DNA of 64,000 nucleotides from Anodontia alba (taxonomy: Eukaryota > Mollusca > Bivalvia > Lucinida > Lucinidae). Location of the stretch: positions 80,212,033 through 80,276,032 of the forward strand of contig OZ024828.1 in NCBI GenBank assembly GCA_964016985.1, in the 5' to 3' direction. Both the position numbers and the translations under genes were made by a program. Numbering within the stretch: position 1 is the first letter of the stretch; the number at the start of each line of letters is the position of its first letter. The notes beneath the pieces are model-generated. The model was not told where the DNA came from and searched no databases. It was given only the letters and a program-made list of their open reading frames with translations. This document shows, piece by piece, positions 48,308 through 60,900 of the stretch.

Positions 48308-49639
48308 ATCTAATAATCGTACAGCCTTATCAGCCTGTGATAACGGGCATTGTGATCGTGGTCTGTTGTATACGTTAAGTAAAAGTAAGGACCCCAAATA
48401 AGAAGTCGACCTTATGAAATACGCGCCCAGAGGGGAACAGCTCAGCCGGAGCATCCACGGAGTTTTATGCAGGTTTGTGCTGTTCTCTGTTAGAATATGC
48501 ACACCAAGACTGTCTTATCAGGGCCTGTGCGGTTCACTGTTAGAAAGTGTGCATCCTGTATGCTGTTCGCTGTTTGAATGTCTTTGTCCGCATAGTGTTT
48601 GCCGGGCCTGCACTGTTCGCTGTTGGAATATTCAAGGATCATTCTATATGTAGCATCCAATGTAAACTCAGATGTGACGTGCAGGTTCATGTAAGGCTAC
48701 GGTGGTCGTGTATCATAAGGTTGTTTTATCGTCAAATATACATTAATTTGTGGTCTTTCGTTATAGGCATATTTTTAAAACTGCATATATGGCATGCATG
48801 TCCTAAGTTCAGTTAATTTCAATTGATTTGTGGGGAATAAAATTAGATTAAAAATATAAATAATCCATAGTCTCATATCCATGAAAACACATTTGTTGTT
48901 CACAAATTTCTAAATAATAATCCACTGTCCATAAAACTGTCGCTGTCCAGAATTCTGCTAATCCACCAGTTAAGCTTAAATTGACCACCTGCGGACAGTG
49001 CTTGCATAAGGGAAGTCTGGGAGTCAGAGACTCCCAAAAATTGCCCTGGGACTTCCAAACATCAATGCCAGGAAGTCTGGGACTCCAAACTTTTAAAGAT
49101 ATTTAGCCATTTGTAACAAAAATTTAGAATGTATTTATGTGTTATTTAGCTTAACAATGGCAGTTTTACTCCAAAATTGAGAGTTTAAGAATATTAAGGT
49201 TGAATTTCTGAAAGTGAGTGAAAAAAATTTGATCTCCAGGACTTCCAGATATTGGAGCTAGGAAGTCCTGGGACTTCCTGATTTTGACAGTTAGTGCAAG
49301 CACTGTGCGGAGTACAATTATGTAACCTAGGCCATGTGTTTTTCTTAGATATGTCAAATCCATACGACAATGTATACGCGTGAAAAAGAACTTGTGCAGA
49401 AATAAGATGCTGTTACCGTACGTACTCTAAGTATCTGGATATTCAACTCCTTTAAATATACTTGTTCTAAAATTTGAACAAGTACAATTTACTAGCCGGT
49501 GTGCTGTCTAAAAATTTCTGGATGGGTGGCAAACGGTGTAGACCTAACTAGACAAAGCGCCCAGTGGGGCACGTATACCCCCGACCAGCGCTACCGCCAG
49601 TTTTTAAAAAGCACAAAGTATATAGCTTTGACTCTGGAG

Positions 49640-51522
49640 ATGGCAGTTGTATGCTATATGTTATAACATTGAAAAAATTCAATCACACATAATATGAAGC
49701 CCTTGACCTCAAAGATCAGGCACAGGTGCAGGGATTGAGCTAAATAAAACTTTAGCCCTATAACTATCACCATATACTAGTGAAATCAATCAGTCTTTAT
49801 AATATAAGCAAAAATGACATTTGTATGAAAAGTCTGTGACCTTGACTTAAAAGTCATGCCCCAGCTTGGGGATGGTGCCGAGAAAAACTTTAGACCTATA
49901 TATACCATCATGCTTAATATTAATGAAACCAACAAAAGGGTCTTCATAATATAGCTATATAAATTTTAATGAAAATTTTAAGGTCACCTGCCTACTCAAT
50001 GCCCTCTACATATCGGTAAAGTATCACAAAAATATCTTAAAGAATTTTTAGAGTTATTGCCCACACAAGATTTAAATAACCAAGGGAGAAAACTGCAGAA
50101 TGGAGTCAGAAAGTCATTCTTGAATGTGATATGCCTACTCAATGTCCTATACATACTGATGAAGTATCATGAAAATATCTTAACATGTTTTAAAGTTATG
50201 GTTCGCACAAATTTTTTACAATTCTGGAGACAAGAGGAGATAACTCATGGACCAAGTCAGAGTTGTCTTTCTTGTACCTGACACCCTACCAAATGCCCTC
50301 TACAACCTGACAGTTTCCTGAAAATAGATCAAAGGGTAGTTAGGAGTTATGGGGTGCACAATAATGCGTTTATGGACAGACAGATGGATGGATGGACGGA
50401 TGGATTCCATGCTGATAGCTATATCCCCTAAACCTCTCGGTAGGAGGATAACGAAATTCAACAAAAGGTCTTGATGGTATAGCTATATAAACTTAGATGC
50501 ATTTTTTTTTTACTTTTATATGAAATTTCTAAGTCTGTGACCTTGACCTCAAGGTCATACCCCGGGATGGGGATGATGCTGAGTAAAACTCTAGACCTAT
50601 ATCTACCAAAATGTCAAATATAAATGAAATTCCTCAAAGGGTCTTGATGGTATAGCTATATAAACTTAAACACAGAAAACTTTGACTTTTTTATGAAAAT
50701 TCTAAGCCCGTGACCTTGACCCCAAGGTCATCCCCGGGGTAGAGATGGTGCTGATAAAAACTTTAGAACTATATCTACCATCATGCCAAATATGAATGAA
50801 ATCCATCAAAGGGTCTTCCAAATATGAGGTCTTATAAACTTTAACGCAAAAACTTTGACCCTAAGACAAAAATAAAGTATGAACGAATAATACTTCAATG
50901 GACTGACAGACAGACGAACAGATTCCTTGCTGATAGCTATATCAGCTCAACCTTTCACTTAGGGGATAATGAAATTTAATAAAAGGTCTTGATGATATGG
51001 CTATATAAACTTAAACGCAAAAATGTTTACTTTTATATGAAAATTCTAAGTTCGTGACCTTGACCTCGGTCACACCCGGGGTGGGGATCATGCCGAGTAA
51101 GACGCTAGGCCGATATCTACCAACATGTCAAATATAAATGAAATTCCTCAAGGGTCTTGATGATATAGCTATATAAACTTAAACACAAAAAACTTTGACG
51201 TTTTTACGAAAATTCTAAGTCCGTGACCTTGACCCCAAGGTCACCCCCGGGGTGGGGATGGTGCTGATAAAAACTTTAGACCTATATCTACCATCATGCC
51301 AAATATGAATGAAATCCATCAAAGGGTCTTCCAAATATGAGGTCTTATAAACTTTAACGCAAAAACTTTGACCCTGTGACGGAAAGGCGAACGAACGAAC
51401 GCACGCACGAACGAACGTACGTACGAACGAACGGACGAACGGAAAAGCGAAAACTATATACCCCCACATACTTCGTATGTCGGGGGTATACCCCCACATA
51501 CTTCGTATGTCGGGGGTATAAT
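49640..51522 (+). mobile_element. GACCTTGACC tandem-core elements (pearl/Helitron-like), several in a row
   Basis: Cores with GTGACCTTGACCYCAAGGTC lie near 49838, 50536, 50709, 51054 and 51225, spaced about 170 bp within blocks. Runs of GGAT or AACG follow at about 50385 and 51388-51445. The last block ends in two palindromes of ATACCCCCACATAC/GTATGTCGGGGGTAT. Probably three or more elements or internal duplications. Confidence 0.6.
51457..51520. repeat. Two tandem 34-bp palindromes
   Basis: TATACCCCCACATAC TTC GTATGTCGGGGGTATA occurs twice, sharing the middle TATA. Forms the end of a GACCTTGACC element. Confidence 0.85.
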
Positions 51523-51895
51523 GAGACGCCGCGTTATGCTTGTCTGTCCGAATGCACACGGTAAAAGGGTATTTATATAGTAAGACATATTTCGGCCAAG
51601 AAATATTTTAGTAAATAGACTGTAATGATGAATTGAGGCTAACATGTAAAATTATTTATTTGGGTCACTTGCACAGTCTAATCAGAGTATTTGTTGTTCG
51701 CTTGCATAACTTTTGTTCACAGAAGAACCAACTAGTGAATAATTGTCATAATCACTGTCATAGAAAATCAGTTTTGCCAACAATCTCTCTGAATTTATAG
51801 ACTAAGTCGCCATAAAATTCAGTAAAGACCAAAGAAAAGCAAAGCAATCAGCCTCTTCCCCAACAAGGTCATTAAAATGCTAGACAGGACAACGA

Positions 51896-52173
51896 CATTA
51901 CGAAAACACGCCTATTCAAATATATAGAAAATTTCACCTCCAAAAACTGAAATTTTTCAGATAAAAAACTCTGATATTTTTCATATTTTTGCTCAAAACA
52001 TAGATTGTGGGTACTCGTTAGAACCGCCTCGACGAGGCGGTTCTAACGAGTACCCACAATCTATGTTTTCGACCAAAATGAGAAAAATAATGTATACCCC
52101 TGTAAACCCCAGTTTTACTATATAAAAGTGGGGTTTAAGGGGGTCAAAATTATATAGGCGTGTTTTCGTGATG
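51896..52173 (-). mobile_element. CATYACG hairpin MITE, copy 27
   Basis: Complete and close to consensus, 278 bp. Confidence 0.9.
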
Positions 52174-52322
52174 AAAAGGACAAAACGTGAAACTCGCGCC
52201 GCAGCAAGCAACCACAAAACCACACAATAAACAAACAACACCAGAAACACCGCCTTAGAATGGCTGTGATAAAACTTACCAGAGTTGGGGATAAATCGAT
52301 TTTATGGATACTATATCTTTAA

Positions 52323-52600
52323 CATTACGAAAACACGGCTATTCAAATTTACTGGAAATTTTACCACCAAAAAATGAAACATTTCACATAAAAATTCTGA
52401 TATTTTTCATATTTCCGCTCAAAACAAAGATTGTGGGTACTCGTTAGAACCACCTCGACGAGGCGGTTCTAACGAGTACCCTCAATCTATGTTTTTGAGC
52501 AGAAATAAGAAAAATAATGTATACCCCTGTAAACCCCAGTTTTACTACATAAAAGTGGGGTTTAAGGGGGTCAAAATTATATAGGCGTGTTTTCGTGATG
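52323..52600 (-). mobile_element. CATYACG hairpin MITE, copy 28
   Basis: Complete and close to consensus, 278 bp. Lies 150 bp from copy 27 in the same orientation. Confidence 0.9.
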
Positions 52601-52609
52601 CTTAGGATC

Positions 52610-54310
52610 AAATACTGTATAAAAATACAACCTCTTTGTTCGTCTGCATATCGACTTGCTAATACCTAATTCCTAATCCGTAAAACTTCTCAGAAACTAA
52701 AAGTAAATTAAGATAAATCTCTGTGATGAAACAAGGAAGAGTGCTTGTGACAATCACCTCAGACTCTTGCAGCCTGAGCTAAAGAAAGACACCATTCGAA
52801 CTACGGATAGAGTTAACATGAACTCTCTCTCATAACAAAATAAAAAAACAAATCCGCAACGAGTACAAGTAGTTCCAATCGGAATACCCAAGATTTGTCT
52901 GTAAAATTTGGTGACAAATCAAATAAATAATATATTATCCAAACGGTAAACAAGAGCTTCGCAAACTTTTAACAGACCATAAATTATCATGTTTTGTGCT
53001 CCTCAGAAGTAAAAAAAGAACGTTTCTCATTGCATGCCAAATTCAAAGTGTCGTCTCAAGTAAATGTCCATTCAATTAAGTGAGTTGGCTTTTATATATA
53101 ATCCGATTATGATGTAAGTAATCCTGGAATGCGCCTCCATCTGGAAGCTTTAAATTGATCTTATGAAGTCCGTTTTAACAGAATATGTACGTGCTAAATA
53201 TCTTGACGTGTTAGTAGTTAGAAATTTCTGATTTAGAAATATTCTGTTACAAGATCTTGGTGTCGAACGGCGCCAGTACATGACATTTGTCAGATAAAAA
53301 GGGCTCTAAAATTTGTAGAAAATAGGCTTTGTTAAGTTAATGCATGATGTGATCCAAAGATCGCACTGCTACACTGACAGAGGAAGAAATACTATTCCAA
53401 TATACAACTGCTGCAACGTCCCTTCTGCTGATTCAAGACGGGTAGTCGTCCGTTTCAAAACATATTGTTTAATTAAAAAAGTAATATATTTAGTGAATGA
53501 TAATTCAGGAAGACCAACAAGTTGTCGTCTGCTGAATTAGCCCAGAGAGTGGTAAAGGTTAAGGGATCAAATATCCACCCCCATCCCACATCCCCCACAC
53601 ACATTGGGAAAATTAAGAGTATCATCAGTTTGTCCTTGATGCATAAATGTTGCCTTAAAATCATTTTTCAGTTAATCAATCAAACTTAAATTTTTTTATT
53701 GATCTGACAGATTAAAGAATTGCAGTGACCTGTCTCAGATACAGGACACTTGTGTCAGATTATGAAAAAGGGAGATTGTGTATTACGCAAACACGAAATA
53801 CCAGGATTTTCACTGTTTATCAATGCATTTTACAGTAACCAGTGTTTCTTTAGGTACACAAAGATGCCGATTTGTCTGCCCAGATTCTTAGACCATTGTC
53901 GTAATGGTCCTTTAAAAATGTTGATGTTCATTTGATGTTTGGACCGCTTTGTTTTTATTGCCTGGGTTATAGATCAAACTATAACACTGTCCAGTGGCCT
54001 GAGGCTTCTGGTTCTCAGCTGTATGATGTCAAATAGATAGATGAAACCAGGAGGTACAGGTCCCTGGAGATGGTTGTATTTAACCGGTTCACACTTCATG
54101 GAAATACTGCTTTTATGGGACTCAGTTGCCTGGTAGCGTTAAAAATCTAGATACAGATACTGGAAATACACAATGATGTTATTAAACTTGTTTTTATATA
54201 GTTTGAACAATCTTTTCAAAACAATGTACAAATAAAATTAAAAAATAGAATGTCTTGTTGATATTTTATAGAACTTTGAGGTATCTACAAGTAAAATAAG
54301 AAACAATGAT
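52610..54310. other. Intergenic sequence without recognised genes
   Basis: AT-rich. Only the possible SINE scrap at 53405 stands out. Confidence 0.5.
53405..53465 (+). repeat. Possible diverged SINE body fragment
   Basis: CTTCTGCTGATTCAAGACGG then GTAGTCGTCCGTTTC resembles the SINE body segment TGATTCAAGAAGGGCAGTTG. It is short and diverged. Confidence 0.4.
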
Positions 54311-54597
54311 GGTTGAGAATTATGCGACCACTGTAGACCCAGATTAGTCTGTACGTCCGCTTTATGATCAGAGTCTACACTGCATGCGAATAGAGATTGC
54401 ACATTCTATCAGCGAAAAAAAGTATGCACATGCTGATCTGGAACTACAATTGTTGCACATATTATTAAATCCTGTTTTTATTATTTGGAGAGACTCTTGT
54501 TATTTCTGTGTTGGGTAGTTAGTAAATATGGATAAAATGTCATTTTCCTTAGATTATTACTGTTACTATCCTAGGTTTCTAGACAGACAGGCCTGTG

Positions 54598-54665
54598 CTT
54601 ACAGTGTAGACCCAGATCAGATGTCACATAACACATTGTGTAATCAGGGTCTACACGGTTCTAAT
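54598..54665. repeat. GTAGACCCAGATCAG hairpin repeats (54330-54390, 54598-54665)
   Basis: ACAGTGTAGACCCAGATCAG with the partner TAATCAGGGTCTACACGG. A shorter relative lies at 54330-54390. Confidence 0.6.
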
Positions 54666-55216
54666 TTAGCCAGCAATGTTTAGACAAATCAGTGGGTACT
54701 ATAATGGCCTAGTAAAAAATATAGGGCAAGTGTGGTTAAGGATCATCTGATATTCCAGGTTTGTTTTTGAAACAATTACCTTTAGGCCAATGTTTGAAAA
54801 GGTGTGACCAATTTATTGAATCTGACAGATGGTGGTTAGAGAAGATAGTGGTTTACAGTATTTAACCTAAGTATTCTGATAGACACACCTTAACAAACAG
54901 CAGTCGCGGCCCCTGATTAGACATTACATTACAGAGCATCTTATTAAGGTCGGCACACTGTTTGTCACTCAATAGCACGTATAAGCTATGTCAACAGGTA
55001 GTAACACGGACTTAATCAAATTTCAGTATGATAGGGATTTAAGTTGTTTAATAATTAGCAATATTATACCCCTAAATACACATGCAGTAAAAACTGTTAA
55101 AGCTCCACGTAGCTCTTTTAAAAACAAAATGTTTTGAACATGACCAACATAATAATATTTATTCTTCGGAATTCAAAGGTACAGCTAAATCACTGTTACT
55201 ATTAGTAATCATTTTA

Positions 55217-55217
55217 A

Positions 55218-55260
<43 letters not shown>
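55217..55260. repeat. (AAAT)n microsatellite
   Basis: About 11 AAAT units. Confidence 0.95.
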
Positions 55261-55261
<1 letters not shown>

Positions 55262-55565
55262 AATGATAATAATGTCATTATTATCACTATGTTTCTTTTT
55301 CATTATTATCACTATGTTTAATTTCTTAGAAAACCATTTTATGAAATAAAAAAGGACCAGCATAGGATTTTCCGAATTATGATATACAGCTTGATTACTA
55401 TTATAATTATTTCTGAAAATAATATCAATAATAATGTTATTATTATCATTTTGTTTTATTGTAATTTCTTAAATATTATAAATAATCAATTGATTAGATT
55501 TACTTTATGGAATGAAATATGACTAACATTGTTTTTCTCCGCATTGTAAGATGACTTATTAGTTC

Positions 55566-55731
55566 ATACGTAGGAGTTACTAACTCCTACGTAGGACACG
55601 TAGGAGTTACTCCTACGTAGGACTTATTATCTCCTACGTAGGAGTTACTAACTCCTACGTAGGACTTACTATCTCCTACGTAGGACTTATTATCTCCTAC
55701 GTAGGAGTTACTATCTCCTACATAGGACTTA
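55566..55731. repeat. Tandem CTCCTACGTAGGAG palindromes
   Basis: Seven or more near-exact copies of TCCTACGTAGGA separated by GTTACTAA or ACTTATTAT spacers in about 165 bp. Confidence 0.9.
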
Positions 55732-56102
55732 AATATTTTTTTCACCTGGCACTAGGATGCTTCCATACTACCTAAAATAATATTTCTAGTGGACATTAGT
55801 TTCCAAAAATAGATTTTCCATGCGACATCGCCTTCTAAAATTAGACAGTGGAATTACGCTACGTAACAGCTTGCTGGATCTCGTTCTGTTGTTTGAACTT
55901 TTTTCAAATACGGGAACCAGTGTTGTAGTTTTGACCAAATATTCTAGATCAGTGTTTTTTCTAACATGTTACCCTGAACATCACATCTGAAATTCAGTCA
56001 GTAGAGCGATGATGCGCTGCGGAAAATGTCAAAGAAGAATTCAAAAGTAAATGTTTCGCATCGTTTTCCTAACATGTTACCTTGAACATCGAGATCCTCC
56101 TC

Positions 56103-56105
<3 letters not shown>

Positions 56106-56141
<36 letters not shown>
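56106..56141. repeat. (GT)n microsatellite
   Basis: About 18 GT units. Confidence 0.95.
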
Positions 56142-56143
<2 letters not shown>

Positions 56144-56499
56144 AGAGGGGAGTGGAATCAGGGGCGGAGGTCGGGTGGTGTTCCCTTTTCCCTGAAATAG
56201 ATCGGCATTTGCCCTTGTTCCCAAAAATCAAAGCCTTGATTGTCTATGTTGTCTCTGTTCTCATATTCCCGTCAAATTTAGATTTTTGTTCCCCTGCTCC
56301 CCCAAACCACTGGATGTGCCTCAACATCGCATCTGAAATTCAGTCAGTGGAGTGATTATATAATAAAACAGTTGTTGACTATTGAGTCATTAGACATGAT
56401 GTGATGTCGCCTAGAGAATACTAATATTGACAGAGGCTTCGCTACTGATATTTCTGGTCGACATCACATCATGTCCAATGACAAAACAGTCAATAATTG

Positions 56500-57470
56500 T
56501 ATATTGTTTGTTCAGGGCTGTCATTTCAAATATCAAACATCCAATATTTGATCAGGTATATTGTTTGTTCAGGGCTGTCATTTCAAATATCAAACATCAG
56601 ATATTGTTGAATTTGGTCTGTCAGTTCGAATATCAGACATCAGGTATTGTTTGTTCATAGCTGTGTTTTCGAATATCAGACATCAGATGTTGTTTGTTCA
56701 GAGCTGTCTTTCCGAATATTAGACATCAGGTATTGTTTTTCAGAACTGTCTATTCTGTTTGAATATCAGACAAAAGATAGTGTTTGTTCAAAGCTGTCGG
56801 TTCGCATATCAGACATCAGATATTGTTTGTCCAGAGCCGTCTGTTCGAATATCAGACATCAAACATTGTTTGTTCAGAGCTGTCTGTTCGAATATCAGGC
56901 ATCAGACATTGTTTGTTTAGGGCTGCCCGTTCGAATATCAGACATCAGATATTCTTTGTTAAGGGCTCTCTGTTCAAATACTGGACAGATATTGTTTGTT
57001 CACAGCTGTCTGTTTGAATATCAGACATCAAATATTGTTTGTTCATAGCTGTCTGTTTGAACATCGGACATAAGATATTCTTTGTTTAGGGCTGCCTGTT
57101 CGAATATCAGACTTCAGATATTGTTTGTTTAGAGCTGTCTGTATCAGATATCAGACATTGTTTGTTTAAGGATGCCTGTTCGAATATCAGACTCCAGACT
57201 GTCTTTGTTTGGGGCTGCCTGTTTGAATCAGACATCAGACATTGTTTGTTTTAGGCGGCCTGTTCGAATATCAGACATCAAACATTGTTTGTTTAGGGCT
57301 GCCTGTTCGAATATCAGACATCAAACATTATTTGTTTAGAGCTGCCTGTTCGAATATCAGACATCAGGTACTGTTTGTTCGAATATCAGACATCAGATAT
57401 TGTTTGTCAGCGCTGTCTGTTCAAATATCACACATTAGACATTGCTTGTTCAGGCCTGTTTGTCCGAATA
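56500..57470 (+). repeat. 43-bp minisatellite, about 20 copies
   Basis: The unit reads TTGTTTGTTCAGAGCTGTCT followed by GTTCGAATATCAGACATCAG plus about 3 bases. Because 43 is not a multiple of three, repeated reading frames (CSELSVRISDIRY and similar) cycle through all frames, which shows they are not coding. Confidence 0.88.
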
Positions 57471-57893
57471 CTTAAAGGAAATCAGTTTGTGGATAATCAT
57501 AATCGGTGCATTTTAAATATAAATGTATTCGACTGCACCTTTCCATAGGCGCGGTCTGAGCGCAAATGGCGAAATTTCAATCAGACTGTGCAGATGCGCA
57601 AGCTGAAGTACCGTTAACTGGTCGAATAATGTCCAAAGACTAATATGAGTCGCAACGTGAGAAAACGTACCTTCTGACATGTGCGTCCATCGAAGACTCA
57701 AATCAGCCTGCGCATGCGCGTGCTATCTGATCAGTCTTCGTTGTCCGCATAAAAAGCTTCGCATCATCTATTTTACAAAATTCGCTCAGTGAAGATTCTG
57801 ATCAGACTAATCTGAAATGTCGCTGGGCATACATGTCTGAAAGTATGTTTTCTCGTAGTGACGTTACGGCTTATAGTTTGTTTCTGCTTTCAG

Positions 57894-57991
57894 CTGACTG
57901 TGGACGAACTGAGTGGCAGTGTACCGATGGTAAATGTATCTCTGGAGCGGGCATATGTGATAGCGTCCCAATGGCAGTGACGAAAGAGATT
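57894..57991 (+). CDS. LDL-receptor class A-like exon (incomplete module)
   Basis: The acceptor is GCTTTCAG|CT and the donor GATT|GTAAGA. It reads DCGRTEWQCTDGKCISGAGI and then CDS, which fits the first four cysteines of an LDLa module (C-x-E-x-x-C-x-x-G-x-C-I...C). The calcium-binding DCxDGSDE half is missing. It enters in phase 1 and leaves in phase 0. Confidence 0.65.
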
Positions 57992-60900
57992 GTAAGAATT
58001 CTACATTTCAGTTCCATTGAGGAACATTAATGCATACATGCAAAAATCTTTGCAGTTCGACACTACATTCTACGGAACCCAGGCTAACAGGGAAAGTCCA
58101 TTACGAAAACAAGCCTATCCAAATATGCACCAAATTTTACCAACAAAAAAAGATAATTTTCAGATAAAAATTCTGATATTTTTCATATTTCTGCTCAAAA
58201 CATAGATTGTGGGTACTCGTTAGAACCGCCTCGGCGAGGCGGTTCTAACGGGTACCCACGATCTATGTTTTGAGCAGAAATGAGAAAAATAAAGTATACC
58301 CCTGTAAACCCCAGTTTTACTATATAAAAGTGGGGTTTAAGGGGGTCAACATTATATAGACGTGTTTTCGTGATGCATGATAATACTGTACATGCAAAAA
58401 TTTCTTCTTCTTTCTCTTATTCTTCGTCTGCTTCATATACATGTGCATATCAAATGTTATCAAAGTATCCCGTAATCTGATTGAAGATATACGGACATTT
58501 CCATATTTTCTGATTTTTATCCTCGTCTTAGCCTCGGGAAATGAAAAGTAGCATTTGACAAGCCCATTGGAAAAATCATCAAAGAACACCTATCGGTTCA
58601 AGAGTTATGGTCATTTTCGCTACAAGACACACGGATGGACGGACTCAGAAGTCGATACAGTGCAAACGTCAGCCTTACGGTCTGGCTGTCGACTTTTCTG
58701 ATGGTCGAGACGTGAGCCGTATATTCTGCAAGGAAGTAATATCCTTAAACACGATTTAAACTTCGAAAGCTAAGATTGATTTTGGAAAATTTTATCAGCC
58801 TTATTTAAACTAGTGCACAATCAATTCAACAAATTGAGCAGCGAATACTCAGTCCAGTTTTTTCTATCTGTTCACAGTTTAGGATAACTTAAAGCTAGAC
58901 TAGCTCCTAGACCGTGACGTCGGGGTTTATCATTCCTTTCTTTTAGCTTATTCAAATTTATTATGATACCTTGTATAGCCAGATTTTGATAATTGGACTC
59001 TGATATTAGTGATATCTCCCAGATAAGTTGCCGCCAGACAAGCAGTAGACAGTAGATGGTCTTAATTTATTGAGTTAATTAACGGTAATAATTCATCGAT
59101 AAAAATAATATTGATATCCGACTAGTACATTTAGCTAGTCTAAGTGAAAGCTCATAGTCAGACCTTCGTAAGGTTTGTCTGTAAGCTTCTACAGCTATTT
59201 GAACAGGACAAAAAAAAAAAAAAAAAAAAAAAATAGAAGAAAAAATCTGACTGGAAACGTTTCAGAATATTTTTCACTAAGGATAAAACTCAAGTATTAA
59301 ACATCACAGAACTGTATATTGTTCGACTACTGTTAAGCCAAATAATACTAAATATTTAGACTTTTTAAATGCACTTTAAGGTACTGTGCATAGCATAATT
59401 TTCATAATCTTTACCATTCATTAGGCAAATCCAGCAGGCGGCATTTTGAAATATTTTCTTATTTCTTCTTAGGCTTTCGCAGTCCATTACGAAAACACGC
59501 CTATTCAAATATATTATAATTTTACCACCAAAAAAATGAAACTTTTCAGATAAAAAAGTCTGATATTTTTCATATTTCTACCCAAAACATAGATTGTGGG
59601 TACTCGTTGGAACCGCCTCGACGAGACGGTTCGAACGAGTACCACAATCTATGTTTTGAGCAGAAATACCCCTGTAAACCCCAGTTTTACTATATAAAAG
59701 TGGGATTTAAGGGGGTCAAAATTATATAGGCATGTTTTCGTGATGTATGTAAATTTTCTCCTAAGGAGACAATTAGCATGAGCCTGTATTCTGAAATATA
59801 TATATATATATAAATAACAAGAAATTTATTTTATAATGTCGTCTGTTGTTTTTTTTTTTTTTTTTTTTTTTTTTACCCAGAATGCTAAGCGTTAAATGGT
59901 CTTATAAAATAAAATTTGTTCTCTTTATGATAACCACAGGTGACTTGCGGATGTGTAATGAAGGGTTGCTTGCTTGTCGGTCCAAATGGAAAGATAGAAT
60001 GCATAGAGGATACAACAGCCTGTTGTAAGTACATGCTTGATAGGAAAAATAGAACCTTATCCCCTTAACACAATGTGTGGACCTTGGCTGAAGATCAACA
60101 TGTTCATGTTCTGTTCATATTGAGCGGGTGTTCGTTTTAATCTGTATCCATATATGTTAATCATTCGACCCTTAATCCATTTATGCCTAGCGTCCCATAA
60201 AAGGGACATTGACAAATAGTGTAGATCCAGATCAGCAACAGAACGCGGCATCTGATCAGGGTCTACACTGTTTGCATTTAAATCAGAAATTTCTATAAAA
60301 CGAGGTAATAATAAAAAATAACCAGGCACACCTTACAATGGAAATGGACCGGTCTGAACAGTAAAGGTAGAAAAGTCCGTTCGGCATAAATGGGTTAATT
60401 TGACTCTAAAAGCGCTGAGCATAACTACAGCAAGCGACACTTTGAAATATGTTAGTTCTTAGAGAAAATAAGGTTTTTCATTTTATATGAATCGGTGCTT
60501 AGCATGGCTGTTCGTCGATAGAATATGTGAAACAGACGAGCACACACAGACAATACCGATTAGACTGCGGGAATGAGTAGGATGATTTCTCTGCCCGCAA
60601 ACGCTGCAAAGACCCCGAATCCTGTCACGGCTTATTTATCAGTATATACGATGAGATTCACGTTAATTTACTCGTAATTTCCGACCCCAATCCCCACCAT
60701 AGTTTCCTCATGTTTACTACATAGAGTGGTGAATTGTGGGGCTAGCCTGGAAACCGAATGAATAAGCATTTCTTTTTATGGTTGTATATAAAACCTCAGA
60801 AATAATTAACGGAAGCGGTTCGTTTATTAAACAGCTCATCGAAATGGACAGAACCTAACTTGCGCAAGCATATTAGAAAGGTTCTAAGGTTGAATGCCTG

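Noticed and set aside
56647..57475. Repeat-containing frames with CSELSVRISDIRY units
   Set aside because: The 43-bp unit shifts frame every copy. All three frames are equally open, so this is not a coding repeat.
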